This document shows positions 7,962 through 15,716 of a DNA stretch of 64,000 nt, piece after piece (the first letter of the stretch is position 1; each line of letters begins with the position of its first letter). Made by a program: the position numbers and the translations under genes. The notes under the pieces were generated by a model, which ran no database searches, had not been told where the DNA came from, and was given only the letters and a program-made list of their open reading frames with translations. Origin of the DNA: Shinella sp. H4-D48. GTDB taxonomy: Bacteria > Pseudomonadota > Alphaproteobacteria > Rhizobiales > Rhizobiaceae. Location: positions 1,782,001 to 1,846,000 of the forward strand of contig NZ_CP093337.1 in the NCBI RefSeq assembly GCF_022637395.1, written 5' to 3'.

Positions 7962-9119
7962 ATGAAGCCCAGAATTGAAATCACGATCGACGGCCAGCCG
8001 GTTGCCGGCGCCTTCTATGAGCGGCTGATATCCGTCACCGTCACCGACAAAGAAGGTGTGAAGGCTGATACTTTTGACATGGAGTTGAACGACGGCCCGC
8101 CGCAGTTCCTCGCCATTCCGCGCAAGGGGGCGATCGTCGACATCCGCATTGGCTACGGCACCACACGGTCACTCGGCCGCTTCACCGTCGACAAGGTGAC
8201 GCCGAAATGCCTGCCGTACTCCATGACGATCGGTGGCAAGTCCGCCGACCTGCGAAACGGCAAGCTCAAGGAGAAGCAGGAGCGGCACTGGGACAAGAAG
8301 AAACTCAAGGACGTTGTGTCCGAGATCGCTGGAGAAAGCGGGCTGTCCGCATCCGTCGATTCTGAAATCGGAGACTTCGAATACGAGTGGATCGGCCAGC
8401 AGGACGAATCCAACCTTGAATTCATGCGGCGCCTCGAGCGTCGACACAATGCGCTGTTCGCCATCAAAGACGGCAAGATGGTCTTCGCCAAGCGAGGCTC
8501 TGGCCTGTCTTCGACAGGGACCTTTGCTGGCACGGTCGTCGTCACGCCCAACTTGATCGTGCAGGGCTCGTGCTCGTTTGAGGCCAACGACCGCACGAAG
8601 TACAGCAAGGTCGTCGCCTACCACCAAGACAAAGACAAAGCCGAGCGGGTCGAGATCGAGGCGGAGGGTGACGAGGACGGGGACAGCGTTTACCGCATCC
8701 CTGAGCCGTATTCATCGCTGGAAGAGGCCGACAAGGCTGCTCAGGCGAAGGCGCGGGAGCTCAAGCGCGGCGAGGGCTCCGCCAGTGTCACGGTCATCGG
8801 CGACACCGCCATAACCGCAGGCTCAGCGCTGCTGTTCAGCGGCGTGCGCCCCGGTCTGGACGGCGTGCCCTATGTCATCGACACGGCGACCCACAAGTAC
8901 GACAAGTCGGGCGGCTACACGACCGCGATCAGCGCCAAGCTATACGACGGCAAGTCAGGCAAAGGTGGCAAGGCTCCCGCGCAGGACGGCGCGACGAGCG
9001 GGGGCACGAAGACCGTTGGCGAGACCGGGACTGTCGCGAAGGACTCCCCGTCCGGCACGCCTGCGACCCCTGATGGCTGGGCGCAGTATCAGCGTAACGG
9101 GCTAACGGACGCGAATTAA
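7962..9119 (+). CDS. phage tail hub / late control protein gpD
   Basis: 385 residues; P2 gpD family (homologue of T4 gp27/VgrG N-terminal part). The first 110 residues form the hub beta domain ('SVTVTDKEGVKADTFDMELN'); the central part contains 'EIGDFEYEWIGQQDESNLEF', the family signature; the last 50 residues are Gly/Thr/Ser-rich and poorly conserved. It forms the baseplate hub ring under the tube. Last standard tail gene of the operon. Confidence 0.93.
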   Translation: MKPRIEITIDGQPVAGAFYERLISVTVTDKEGVKADTFDMELNDGPPQFLAIPRKGAIVDIRIGYGTTRSLGRFTVDKVTPKCLPYSMTIGGKSADLRNGKLKEKQERHWDKKKLKDVVSEIAGESGLSASVDSEIGDFEYEWIGQQDESNLEFMRRLERRHNALFAIKDGKMVFAKRGSGLSSTGTFAGTVVVTPNLIVQGSCSFEANDRTKYSKVVAYHQDKDKAERVEIEAEGDEDGDSVYRIPEPYSSLEEADKAAQAKARELKRGEGSASVTVIGDTAITAGSALLFSGVRPGLDGVPYVIDTATHKYDKSGGYTTAISAKLYDGKSGKGGKAPAQDGATSGGTKTVGETGTVAKDSPSGTPATPDGWAQYQRNGLTDAN

Positions 9120-9130
9120 GGAGAAGCGGA

Positions 9131-9430
9131 GTGACCGCGAAAATAGAACGAATCGCTAGAGAAGGCGGGGATATGATGATGGAAGTTGGAGCGATGTTTG
9201 CCGCGCTTGCTGCGGCAACTTGGTTGTGCGTGACGATCTGGGGCGCCTATTTTGTGTACAACGTGACGGAGATTGTTTCGCTGCTAAAGCGGTCAGAGGT
9301 GATTTTCGTTTCCAAGGTCGGGCAAGGGTCTGAAGTATCGATCTTCAACCAGACCGAAGTTGATGGTGGAATAACCTTCAGCGCGCGACAGGCTCGCGGC
9401 GAGTCCTCGAACAAAGACTCCCCGGTTTGA
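9131..9430 (+). CDS. small membrane protein, unknown; overlaps an antisense gene
   Basis: 99 residues from a GTG with aaggag upstream, 11 bases after gpD. A transmembrane helix spans about residues 18-43 (AMFAALAAATWLCVTIWGAY). The last 60 residues are encoded opposite the minus gene at 9247-9681, so at least one of the two is less well supported in that part. The N-terminal helix and the ribosome binding site argue that translation begins here. Possibly a lysis-related or exclusion membrane protein. Confidence 0.45.
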   Translation: MTAKIERIAREGGDMMMEVGAMFAALAAATWLCVTIWGAYFVYNVTEIVSLLKRSEVIFVSKVGQGSEVSIFNQTEVDGGITFSARQARGESSNKDSPV

Positions 9431-9681
9431 TCGTCAAACGATAGGTACCGGGATTTATGAAGCGATCCCAGCGTGCGGCCCATGGAAATCTCCGAAATAC
9501 GAAACTCTCCATCTTTCGGCATGGAAATTTCGTAGCGGTTTTCGGGGCCAAGCTTCACAGATGGCGGGGGAATTCTAGCAACGTGTTCAAGCCGCAGCGT
9601 CTGCTTGGCGTATACCGCAGCATATATCGCTGCGCCAGCACTCACCATCGCAGCTAGCGCGGCTACGATCCCCCAGTCCAT
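9247..9681 (-). CDS. membrane-anchored protein, unknown (antisense cargo)
   Basis: 144 residues from the ATG at 9681, preceded on the minus strand by gggagg. One N-terminal transmembrane helix (residues 4-25) is followed by a soluble domain with regular strand-like segments ('ENRYEISMPKDGEFRIS', 'SETISVTLYT'). No family recognised. It is the fourth small gene found on the minus strand within the tail region. Membrane anchoring and position suggest expression from the prophage, as for exclusion or surface-modifying cargo; that is inference. Confidence 0.6.
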   Translation of the reverse strand: MDWGIVAALAAMVSAGAAIYAAVYAKQTLRLEHVARIPPPSVKLGPENRYEISMPKDGEFRISEISMGRTLGSLHKSRYLSFDDQTGESLFEDSPRACRALKVIPPSTSVWLKIDTSDPCPTLETKITSDRFSSETISVTLYTK

Positions 9682-9775
9682 TCCGCGCCCTCCCTCTAGG
9701 TGCGCCATCCTCGCACCGCGATGCAGGGTTGTCTAGGGCGGCGTGGCGCGCCGGCACAATCTGAAGGACCACAAC

Positions 9776-10561
9776 ATGATAACCGCAAACGACCTGCGAG
9801 CGATCGCGGGAACGACGAAGCGCGTGCAGATGCACGACGACCTCGCGGCCGCGTTCAACAAGTATGCCGCCAGCTACGGCGTGAGCAACCAGAAGCGAAT
9901 TGCCGAGTTTCTGGCGAACGTCTCGCACGAGACGGGCGGCTTTACGAAACTCGCCGAGAACCTGAACTACTCGGTCGACGGCCTACTCAAAACATTCGGA
10001 CGCCATCGCATCAGCACCGCTGACGCCAACCGGCTCGGGCGTTCCGGCAAGCGTGCGGCTGACCAGAAGGCAATCGCCAACAAGGTCTACGGCGGCGACT
10101 GGGGTCGCACCAACCTCGGCAACACTCAGCCGAACGACGGCTGGGACTATCGCGGCTCCGGCCCCGGACAGGTGACTGGTCGCGCCAACTTCGCCAAGGT
10201 CGAGAAGGAAAGCGGCCTTCCTGTCGTTGCCAACCCAGACCTTCTTCGCCAGGCGGATAGCGGGATGAAGGCGGCCCTTATCCTCTGGCAGAAGTGGGGC
10301 CTTAACGAAATGGCCGACGCCGGCCAGACCACTGCCATTCGCAAACGGTGGAACGGAGGCAGCCTTGGCCTCGCCGAGGTAAAGGACGCGCGCGGTCGGG
10401 CCATGAAGCTCAACCTATCCGTTCCATCCGCCGCACCGGCACCCGCTCCCACCACGCCCAAGCCGGAAATGCCGCCCAGCGCCACGCCGACCAAAAAGGC
10501 TAGTTGGCTGGAGGTGCTGGTCGCCCTGGCTGTTGCAATTTTTCAAGGACGCTCGAAATGA
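9776..10561 (+). CDS. phage endolysin, glycoside hydrolase family 19
   Basis: 261 residues; start ATG at 9776 with aagga upstream. Residues 1-210 form a GH19 chitinase-like lysozyme: 'NVSHETGGF' places the catalytic Glu at residue 52, and 'WDYRGSGPGQVTGRANF' is the substrate-binding loop. A Pro/Ala-rich linker (about 212-238) leads to a hydrophobic C-terminal segment (WLEVLVALAVAIFQ) that may anchor the enzyme in the inner membrane. It hydrolyses peptidoglycan for host lysis. Its stop overlaps the ATG of the next gene (ATGA), starting a four-gene coupled lysis cassette. Confidence 0.92.
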   Translation: MITANDLRAIAGTTKRVQMHDDLAAAFNKYAASYGVSNQKRIAEFLANVSHETGGFTKLAENLNYSVDGLLKTFGRHRISTADANRLGRSGKRAADQKAIANKVYGGDWGRTNLGNTQPNDGWDYRGSGPGQVTGRANFAKVEKESGLPVVANPDLLRQADSGMKAALILWQKWGLNEMADAGQTTAIRKRWNGGSLGLAEVKDARGRAMKLNLSVPSAAPAPAPTTPKPEMPPSATPTKKASWLEVLVALAVAIFQGRSK

Positions 10562-10749
10562 TCGCAATTATCGCACGAATCCTCCTGCGCTATGGCGCTG
10601 GCGCTCTTGTAGCGCTTGGCCTTGTCGATGCTGATATAGCTAGCCAGATCGGCGCAGACCCCGATTTGCTCGTCCTCGTTGGCGCGGGTGTCGCTCTGGC
10701 TGTCGAGATGGCCTACGCAACCGCCAAGAAACTTGGCTGGGCAACGTGA
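10558..10749 (+). CDS. small holin-like membrane protein
   Basis: 63 residues with two hydrophobic helices (IAIIARILLRYGAGALVALG and LLVLVGAGVALAVEMAYATA, at 2-21 and 35-54) and a basic C-terminus, the layout of a class II holin. ATG overlaps the endolysin stop and the stop overlaps the next GTG. Probably forms the membrane lesion that releases or activates the endolysin. No specific family recognised. Confidence 0.7.
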   Translation: MIAIIARILLRYGAGALVALGLVDADIASQIGADPDLLVLVGAGVALAVEMAYATAKKLGWAT

Positions 10750-11156
10750 TCAAGCTTATCCTGAAATGGCTCGGTGGCGATCTCGCCACCGCCCTGACGC
10801 GCGCCTACGAGCTCAAGCTGAACGCCGCGAATGACGCCGACCGCATCAAGGCGGACGTGTCCATCAAGGCGATCGAGGCCCAGATGGCGGCGCAGGCTGC
10901 CAACGCAGCGGTCGTGCGCGAGGGCATGCAGCATAAGGCGTTCTGGATTCCTTGGCTCATAGCTGCCGTGCCGACTGCGGCGTGGTTCGGCTGGGGCATG
11001 ACGGACTCGCTGTTCAACGGTACGCTCCCGGACGTTTCGGAACTGCCGCCGCAGCTCAAGGAGTATGCGGACATCGTGTTTGCAAACATCTTCTATGTGG
11101 GTGGTGGTGTTGCCGGTGCCCAGTTGATCGCGAAAGCGATTGGAGGCAAGAAATGA
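10746..11156 (+). CDS. holin family protein (3-TM/DUF3154 type)
   Basis: 136 residues from a GTG overlapping the preceding stop. A helical N-terminal half (about 1-60) is followed by 'HKAFWIPWLIAAVPTAAWFG', a membrane helix, and a second one near the C-terminus (FANIFYVGGGVAGAQLIAKA). This matches the 3-TM holin family of alphaproteobacterial phages and gene transfer agents. With the smaller protein before it, one may be the holin and the other an antiholin. Confidence 0.75.
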   Translation: MIKLILKWLGGDLATALTRAYELKLNAANDADRIKADVSIKAIEAQMAAQAANAAVVREGMQHKAFWIPWLIAAVPTAAWFGWGMTDSLFNGTLPDVSELPPQLKEYADIVFANIFYVGGGVAGAQLIAKAIGGKK

Positions 11157-11488
11157 GCGGCTCTGAGATCATGGCCGTCGTCGGCTTCTTCGTCATGCTA
11201 TCCGGTACGCTCTGGGGCGTCTGGTGGCGCATCGAGGGCAGGGTAGAGAAGGCTAAGGTTGATGCGTCCACGCTGGCCTCTTCCGCCAATGCGCTTGCCA
11301 TGCTCGCCCGCCAGGAACTCGCGGAGCACAAGCTGCATGTCTCAGAGACCTATGTGACCAAGGCCGGGATGCAGGAGCAGACGTCGCAAATCCTGCGGTC
11401 GATCGAAAGCGTCGGTAACCGGATCGATGCCATAACTGATCGCTTAGATAGGGTATTTGAGCATAAAGTAGAACGCAGCGTAAGATAG
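11153..11488 (+). CDS. membrane-anchored coiled-coil protein of lysis cassette
   Basis: 111 residues from the ATG at 11153, overlapping the preceding stop. One N-terminal membrane helix (5-25, MAVVGFFVMLSGTLWGVWW) is followed by a periplasmic coiled coil with heptad spacing (about 30-110). The topology is that of an i-spanin (Rz-like). No lipoprotein partner gene is obvious, either embedded or downstream, so the spanin role is inferred. Confidence 0.65.
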   Translation: MSGSEIMAVVGFFVMLSGTLWGVWWRIEGRVEKAKVDASTLASSANALAMLARQELAEHKLHVSETYVTKAGMQEQTSQILRSIESVGNRIDAITDRLDRVFEHKVERSVR

Positions 11489-11507
11489 TAACGCACAAGG
11501 GTGACCT

Positions 11508-12581
11508 ATGGCTGAAAATCACGCCTCGCGCAATTTACGATCGAAACGCGATCTGTTAACGGAAGCCCCAGCACGACAAACTAATGGGGCGCTGATGGAA
11601 ATTCGAAAAGAGAAGCAGTTGAATGCGGTTGGAGACGAGGTTCTTGCTCTAACCGCGATTGTAAGGCCGATCCTCACAGGGGTGCTCCACGCTCTCAAGG
11701 CGGACGTTGTGCATGAGGCCGGCGGGATTGAGAACGTCAAATTAAAGATGCTTCCAAGATTGTATCGCCCGGGCGACGGGGATGTTGGAATTTGCTTTGA
11801 GTATGCCGTTCATGAAGCAATGAACAATGAAGACCCAAGAGTTGTAGAGCGCGTTCAAGATGCGATTAGGCTATGCAGAATCAATAGAGGCGACCCCAAA
11901 TCAATCCTCTTCGGTATTGAAAAATCAGGGGCTGTCCAGCTGATTAGCACAGCGCGCGACATACTGACGGACGATTCCCGCAGCCTGACAGGAAGTGTCG
12001 GCCAGCCCCCAAAGCTTCTTAGGCGATTAAATGTTCTTGCAGCCGCTTTTCGAAAGCCGACCACAAGGGTTGCTCTGCCATATTCCATAAGAGGTTTGTG
12101 GAAGGCTGACTTGTTTTTGGGTTCAGTTGAGAGCCAGCAATGGGTGGGTACCAGCGTTAAAATTAATCCGGCGCATCTCGAAGGAGCGGCGGGCCTCAGA
12201 ATTGGTATCGTTCCTACAAAACAGGGGAAAAGCGATCGCGTACGGCTGGATGAGGGGCGCGGACTGGTTATATGTCCCTTACATCATGACGCGGACTTTA
12301 TGCAGGTCTTCTATGAAGGGTGGCGCATTGTGCAGGCATTTCTGGCTGCAGATGCAAAGGTCCCAAAAGAGGCCGTACTGCCGCGACCGGTCGACCGAGA
12401 AATTTGCCGAATTCTAGAGGAGCGTAGGGAGTTTCCCGCCAGAGATGTGATTGACGCTCTAAAGATTTTTGCGCAGCCAGAGTTACTCGTGACTGATACC
12501 AAGACTGTTTCACTCCAAGACGTTAAAGGTGAAACCGACACTGATACTCTGGTCGCGCCAGTTTCGCGCGACACAGCGTAG
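11508..12581 (+). CDS. unknown protein, possible nuclease-like fold; prophage cargo
   Basis: 357 residues; no family recognised with confidence. Cytoplasmic, no membrane segment. The part 'RGLWKADLFLGS' followed about ten residues later by 'WVGTSVKIN' resembles the D...xxK strand pair of PD-(D/E)xK nucleases, and an earlier 'CFEYAVHEAMN' could supply the acidic helix residue; this is only a weak resemblance. The gene lies right after the lysis cassette, a usual place for cargo, is less GC-rich than the tail genes, and ends at a strong terminator (12612). A defence role against other phages is possible but unproven. Confidence 0.6.
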   Translation: MAENHASRNLRSKRDLLTEAPARQTNGALMEIRKEKQLNAVGDEVLALTAIVRPILTGVLHALKADVVHEAGGIENVKLKMLPRLYRPGDGDVGICFEYAVHEAMNNEDPRVVERVQDAIRLCRINRGDPKSILFGIEKSGAVQLISTARDILTDDSRSLTGSVGQPPKLLRRLNVLAAAFRKPTTRVALPYSIRGLWKADLFLGSVESQQWVGTSVKINPAHLEGAAGLRIGIVPTKQGKSDRVRLDEGRGLVICPLHHDADFMQVFYEGWRIVQAFLAADAKVPKEAVLPRPVDREICRILEERREFPARDVIDALKIFAQPELLVTDTKTVSLQDVKGETDTDTLVAPVSRDTA

Positions 12582-12611
12582 TTAAAGTGCCATCATTCGT
12601 TTCCTAGGCAT

Positions 12612-12649
12612 AGCCCCCTCTGCTTTGACGGCGGAGGGGGCTATTTTTT
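12612..12649 (+). terminator. rho-independent terminator
   Basis: A 12-bp stem with one G-U pair (agccccctctgc, 12612-12623, with gcggagggggct, 12631-12642) is followed by a seven-T run. It ends transcription from the lysis/cargo unit; convergent genes follow from the right. Confidence 0.85.
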
Positions 12650-12787
12650 TGCTGGCCTCGGGTGCAACGACCTAGAGTGAGTGCGGCGCAGAAACTAGTG
12701 CTCAAGGGATACCCTGCCAGATACGTAGCCCAGCGAGAACGGCATCGGTAAGATCTGGCGTAGAGTGCTCATCGGTTCTCTAAGGCG

Positions 12788-13507
12788 CTACTTACTTAGA
12801 GCGTTCAACGTTGCGCTTGGCAGCGCGCTCGCGGCATTTACCGTTACGACCAAAATGAATGCCGCCATCGCGACCCAGACGATCCTGAACAATGTCACAA
12901 TGGTATGGTCAATCTTACGTCTGGTGCCGCCTACTCGATGTCCATCGCTGCTCATTTTCAACCCGTACCACAAGTCCCTAGTGGACAAATGCGCCTGGTC
13001 ATCGATACCGAAGGCTTCGGCGTTAGGCTCTGTCCCTTCAACCATCTTGAACGCGACATACACGCTAAGATTACTCGCTTCATCCCTGGTTAGAGGAGGA
13101 AACACCTTACGCAATTTCCCTACCTGTATGTTTGCGAGCAAGCGCTGCATCAGAGTTACATTTCTAGCGCGGTTTTTTATCAGACTGTACAGGTCGTTTA
13201 AGGACGTCCAAGCGTAACAAACGAACACGATCAAGAGGCCATATTGTATGGCGCTTGATAGCGCCCGAACACCATGTGTGCCGATATTGGCAAATTGGTA
13301 GATGACACCTGTCCAAGTCGCAAACTCTGTATGAAGAGATACCAAAAGAGTTGCCGCCCCAGCTGCCATTAACGAATGAAGGACTATTAGGTAATTTCGA
13401 TAGGCCTGCAATAATGTCTCTTGTTGAGATAGAATTTGCTGCAAATCTTGTACCCATTCTCGACGCTGAACATTACTAAAAATTGGGTACTCTAAACTCT
13501 CACTCAT
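12788..13507 (-). CDS. multi-pass membrane protein, unknown
   Basis: 239 residues from the ATG at 13507. The N-terminal helix 'EWVQDLQQILSQQETLLQAY' precedes three membrane segments (about 39-58, 77-98 and 206-228), with a cytoplasmic domain of about 100 residues between the second and third. This layout recalls RipA-like octameric or SLATT-type bacterial membrane proteins, but the match is not certain. AT-richer than flanking phage genes. It probably forms one minus-strand unit with the lipoprotein gene upstream of it (13553-13894). Confidence 0.65.
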   Translation of the reverse strand: MSESLEYPIFSNVQRREWVQDLQQILSQQETLLQAYRNYLIVLHSLMAAGAATLLVSLHTEFATWTGVIYQFANIGTHGVRALSSAIQYGLLIVFVCYAWTSLNDLYSLIKNRARNVTLMQRLLANIQVGKLRKVFPPLTRDEASNLSVYVAFKMVEGTEPNAEAFGIDDQAHLSTRDLWYGLKMSSDGHRVGGTRRKIDHTIVTLFRIVWVAMAAFILVVTVNAASALPSATLNALSK

Positions 13508-13552
13508 GATTACCCCACTATTTATTGTTTTAATTAGCAATGCGGACGATAT

Positions 13553-13894
13553 CTATTTATTTCCGCAGCCCTTACTCTTCATAGCATTTTCGATCGCCTG
13601 GACCTTACCCTTGGCAACAGCAACCTGTCCTTCCTTGTCCCCTCCAAAGGTGCTGGACATGGGTACGCCTATTAGGAAAACGCCAAACGCGTCGCCGCTC
13701 GCGGCATCGTTCTGTTGCTTAGAGACTGCGTGCAGAGCAGCTTTCTCCTTGGCTAGCTCGGTGCCCAGCGAAGCGCAGCTCTGCCCAGTGTAAGCCGCCA
13801 TCGGTATATCGGCAGGCACGATTGCGTCGGGACGCTTGGCGCACGACGTGATAGACGCCGCGGCCAGCGCGACGGCGAGATATCTGAATTTCAT
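13553..13894 (-). CDS. small lipoprotein, unknown
   Basis: 113 residues from the ATG at 13894. Signal peptide with lipobox ending at Cys18 (AAASITSC), so lipid-anchored. The mature part has a helical 'CASLGTELAKEKAALHAVSK' stretch, a Gly-rich hydrophobic turn (DAFGVFLIGVPMSS) and a second helix with a final Cys. Similar small lipoproteins with a glycine-zipper-like middle are common in proteobacteria, without known function. In a prophage it may alter the envelope of the lysogen. Confidence 0.7.
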   Translation of the reverse strand: MKFRYLAVALAAASITSCAKRPDAIVPADIPMAAYTGQSCASLGTELAKEKAALHAVSKQQNDAASGDAFGVFLIGVPMSSTFGGDKEGQVAVAKGKVQAIENAMKSKGCGNK

Positions 13895-14042
13895 GTTAGC
13901 CCCCAGAATTGCGACGCAATGAAAGCAGATCGCTCTGAGGTTGTCGATAGGGCTTTGGTCCAATCGACCGGTGGAGTACTAGGACGTTGGGGCGGACCCA
14001 ATATCTTTGTCCACAGTGCCGATCGCGCGCTTGCCGGTCTGC

Positions 14043-14291
14043 TCATTGCCGAACGAAAACGTTCGCTTCCCCTGCGGCCTTCAAAAACGCCTTTCGAGCG
14101 GCACTTGCCTTCCTACGGCCCTCGAGAACAGCCAGGCAAGTCTCCTGAGCTTTCGCATATGCTTTTCCGCCCTTGTATGGCCATTGCGAGATCAGGACAT
14201 GCGCCGCTTCAGCCGTGCTTGATATCGTCCTGTATTGGCCAAGCTTGCCGGTCTCAAATGTCACCGGCTCTTCCCATCGACCCGTTTCCAT
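14043..14291 (-). CDS. DUF982 domain protein
   Basis: 82 residues from the ATG at 14291 (gaggtg upstream on the minus strand). 'PVTFETGKLGQYRTISSTAE' and 'AAHVLISQWP' followed by a Lys/Ala-rich helix match DUF982, a family of small proteins abundant in Rhizobiales genomes and plasmids. Function unknown. The protein belongs to the minus-strand early cluster of the prophage, after the SRAP gene and its small partner. Confidence 0.7.
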   Translation of the reverse strand: METGRWEEPVTFETGKLGQYRTISSTAEAAHVLISQWPYKGGKAYAKAQETCLAVLEGRRKASAARKAFLKAAGEANVFVRQ

Positions 14292-14406
14292 CCTGCACCT
14301 CACGCGAAACAAAGCAGGGTTGAACTGTAATTTCGCGTCCTCAACGACGCCGCCGTTGGGTTGTTCCGGCAACTGCGCACCAGGTGCATCGTCCGATCGC
14401 GGCGGC

Positions 14407-14553
14407 TCAGGCCGCAAAGTAGGTCAAGAGTATAATGAGGAACGCCGCAGCATTGATCGCCGCTGCTGCGAACATTGCCCACATGGCCTGTGTCTTCCAG
14501 GCAAGGATGGCGACGACGATACCCACGGCAGAAACGGCATAGGCCAGGCTCAT
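14407..14553 (-). CDS. 48-residue membrane protein coupled to SRAP gene
   Basis: Too short for most gene callers. The ATG (14551-14553) overlaps the TGA of the SRAP gene (ATGA). The translation is almost entirely two hydrophobic helices (LAYAVSAVGIVVAILAW and AMFAAAAINAAAFLIILL) joined by a short KTQ turn. The reading frame and hydrophobic pattern make a real small inner-membrane protein likely. Function unknown; coupling suggests co-regulation with the DNA-repair gene. Confidence 0.6.
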   Translation of the reverse strand: MSLAYAVSAVGIVVAILAWKTQAMWAMFAAAAINAAAFLIILLTYFAA

Positions 14554-15224
14554 AGAGAGTTCACAATCGGCGCCGGCCGGTCGGTGAACTTCGAACGGTT
14601 GATGTCGCGGCTGACGCGATGCATCTGCATCTGGCCATCGAGATGGTGCGCCAAAATGCCCTTGAGGTCATTGACTGGCGTGGCCGGATTTAGCCAGGCA
14701 TCGAACTCGTCTGGCGCCAGAATGATCGGCATCCGGTCATGGATCTGGCTGATGGGTGACACGGCCGGCGCCGTTATGATCGTGCAGCTGGTGACCGGTG
14801 CCTCCATCCTGGTGTTGTGCGCCCACAGGCCAGCAAATGCGTATGGGGCACCGCCGGGCATCTGGATCAGCCAAGGATCCTTGCCGCCGTCGAGAGCTTT
14901 CGTCCATTCATAGAAGCCGTCGGCCGGGATGAGGCAGCGTTTCGTCTTGAAGGCCTCGCGAAAAGCCGGCGAGGAATCGACCGTCTCGATGCGCGCATTG
15001 AACATAGCCGCTTTCGGCATATCCTTGGCCCAGTGTGGCACCAGCCACCACCGGCCGTCGTCAACGGTCTGATTGCCCTCATCGTCCAGGCGGACGAACG
15101 GCACGGTTTGGGTCGGCGCTACATTGAAGCGCGCCTCGGTGTTTCTCGACTTGATGTTCTCAGTGAGGCGGTAGAGCGCGACCAGTTCGCGCCATGGCAG
15201 CATTTGCGTGAAGCGACCGCACAT
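14550..15224 (-). CDS. SRAP domain protein (YedK/HMCES-like)
   Basis: 224 residues; full SOS-response-associated peptidase family protein. Catalytic Cys2 (MCGRFT), Asn34 (FNVAPTQ), Glu106 (GFYEW) and His162 (IHDRMP) are all present. Members form a thiazolidine DNA-protein crosslink through Cys2 with abasic sites in single-stranded DNA and so shield them. The initiator Met must be removed, as is usual when residue 2 is Cys. In a prophage early region it may protect replicating phage DNA. Followed with an overlap by the 48-residue membrane protein gene. Confidence 0.95.
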   Translation of the reverse strand: MCGRFTQMLPWRELVALYRLTENIKSRNTEARFNVAPTQTVPFVRLDDEGNQTVDDGRWWLVPHWAKDMPKAAMFNARIETVDSSPAFREAFKTKRCLIPADGFYEWTKALDGGKDPWLIQMPGGAPYAFAGLWAHNTRMEAPVTSCTIITAPAVSPISQIHDRMPIILAPDEFDAWLNPATPVNDLKGILAHHLDGQMQMHRVSRDINRSKFTDRPAPIVNSL

Positions 15225-15235
15225 GTTCCCTCGGC

Positions 15236-15460
15236 CTAGAGCTTGAGCTTGTGGATGGAGGCAGCCACCTCCTCGTTATACCGCATCGACAGGATATGAT
15301 GGTCCGCCAAGGAAGCAAGAGCCACGCAGGTCTCGCCCTCATCCCATCCCGCTCGAATTGCACGCCAAACCAATTCCTGAAATGCCGTTTCCAATGCCTG
15401 CTCGCAGAGCAGGAAACGGTCTTCATCACGCTCGCTTGAGCTAGGTCCCCGAATGTCCAT
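15236..15460 (-). CDS. small acidic helical protein, unknown
   Basis: 74 residues, with ggagg before the ATG on the minus strand. Helical: 'CEQALETAFQELVWRAIRAG' followed by 'LADHHILSMRYNEE'. No recognised family, though similar short proteins occur in rhizobial prophage early regions. It lies 12 bases upstream of the SRAP gene in the same orientation, so it is probably co-transcribed with it. Confidence 0.6.
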   Translation of the reverse strand: MDIRGPSSSERDEDRFLLCEQALETAFQELVWRAIRAGWDEGETCVALASLADHHILSMRYNEEVAASIHKLKL

Positions 15461-15490
15461 GGCCGCCTCCGATCGAGGAGATAGGGCGGC

Positions 15491-15712
15491 TCAGGCGTTC
15501 GGCAAGGCTCCACCGGTGCGGACCGAACCCGGCTCTTTGTACGGGTAGTGCGGCCAGCACCACCAGCGGACGGGCTCGCCTCTGGAGCGGGCCATGCCGT
15601 AGCCGCCCCACTCATCGCAGCCGGTGTGCTCGCAGTAATGCTCATCGGGAGCGTGCGGGTGAGTGTCTGTGTGCTCTGTAGCCATGTCGGCGGTGTATGC
15701 GAGTCTAGACAC
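15491..15712 (-). CDS. small Cys/His-rich protein, unknown
   Basis: 73 residues from a GTG preceded by gaggtg. Contains 'HYCEHTGCDEWGGYG' and 'RWWCWPHYPY', giving C-x4-C...C-x2-H spacing that could bind zinc. Start chosen at 15712 rather than the in-frame ATG at 15685 because only the former has a ribosome binding site. It overlaps no neighbour; the stop of the next upstream gene is at 15717. Possible DNA-binding or anti-host factor; unproven. Confidence 0.55.
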   Translation of the reverse strand: MSRLAYTADMATEHTDTHPHAPDEHYCEHTGCDEWGGYGMARSRGEPVRWWCWPHYPYKEPGSVRTGGALPNA

Positions 15713-15716
15713 CGGG

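Noticed and set aside
12765-13217. 150-residue + frame
   Set aside because: Antisense to the membrane protein at 12788-13507, whose start and helices are convincing.
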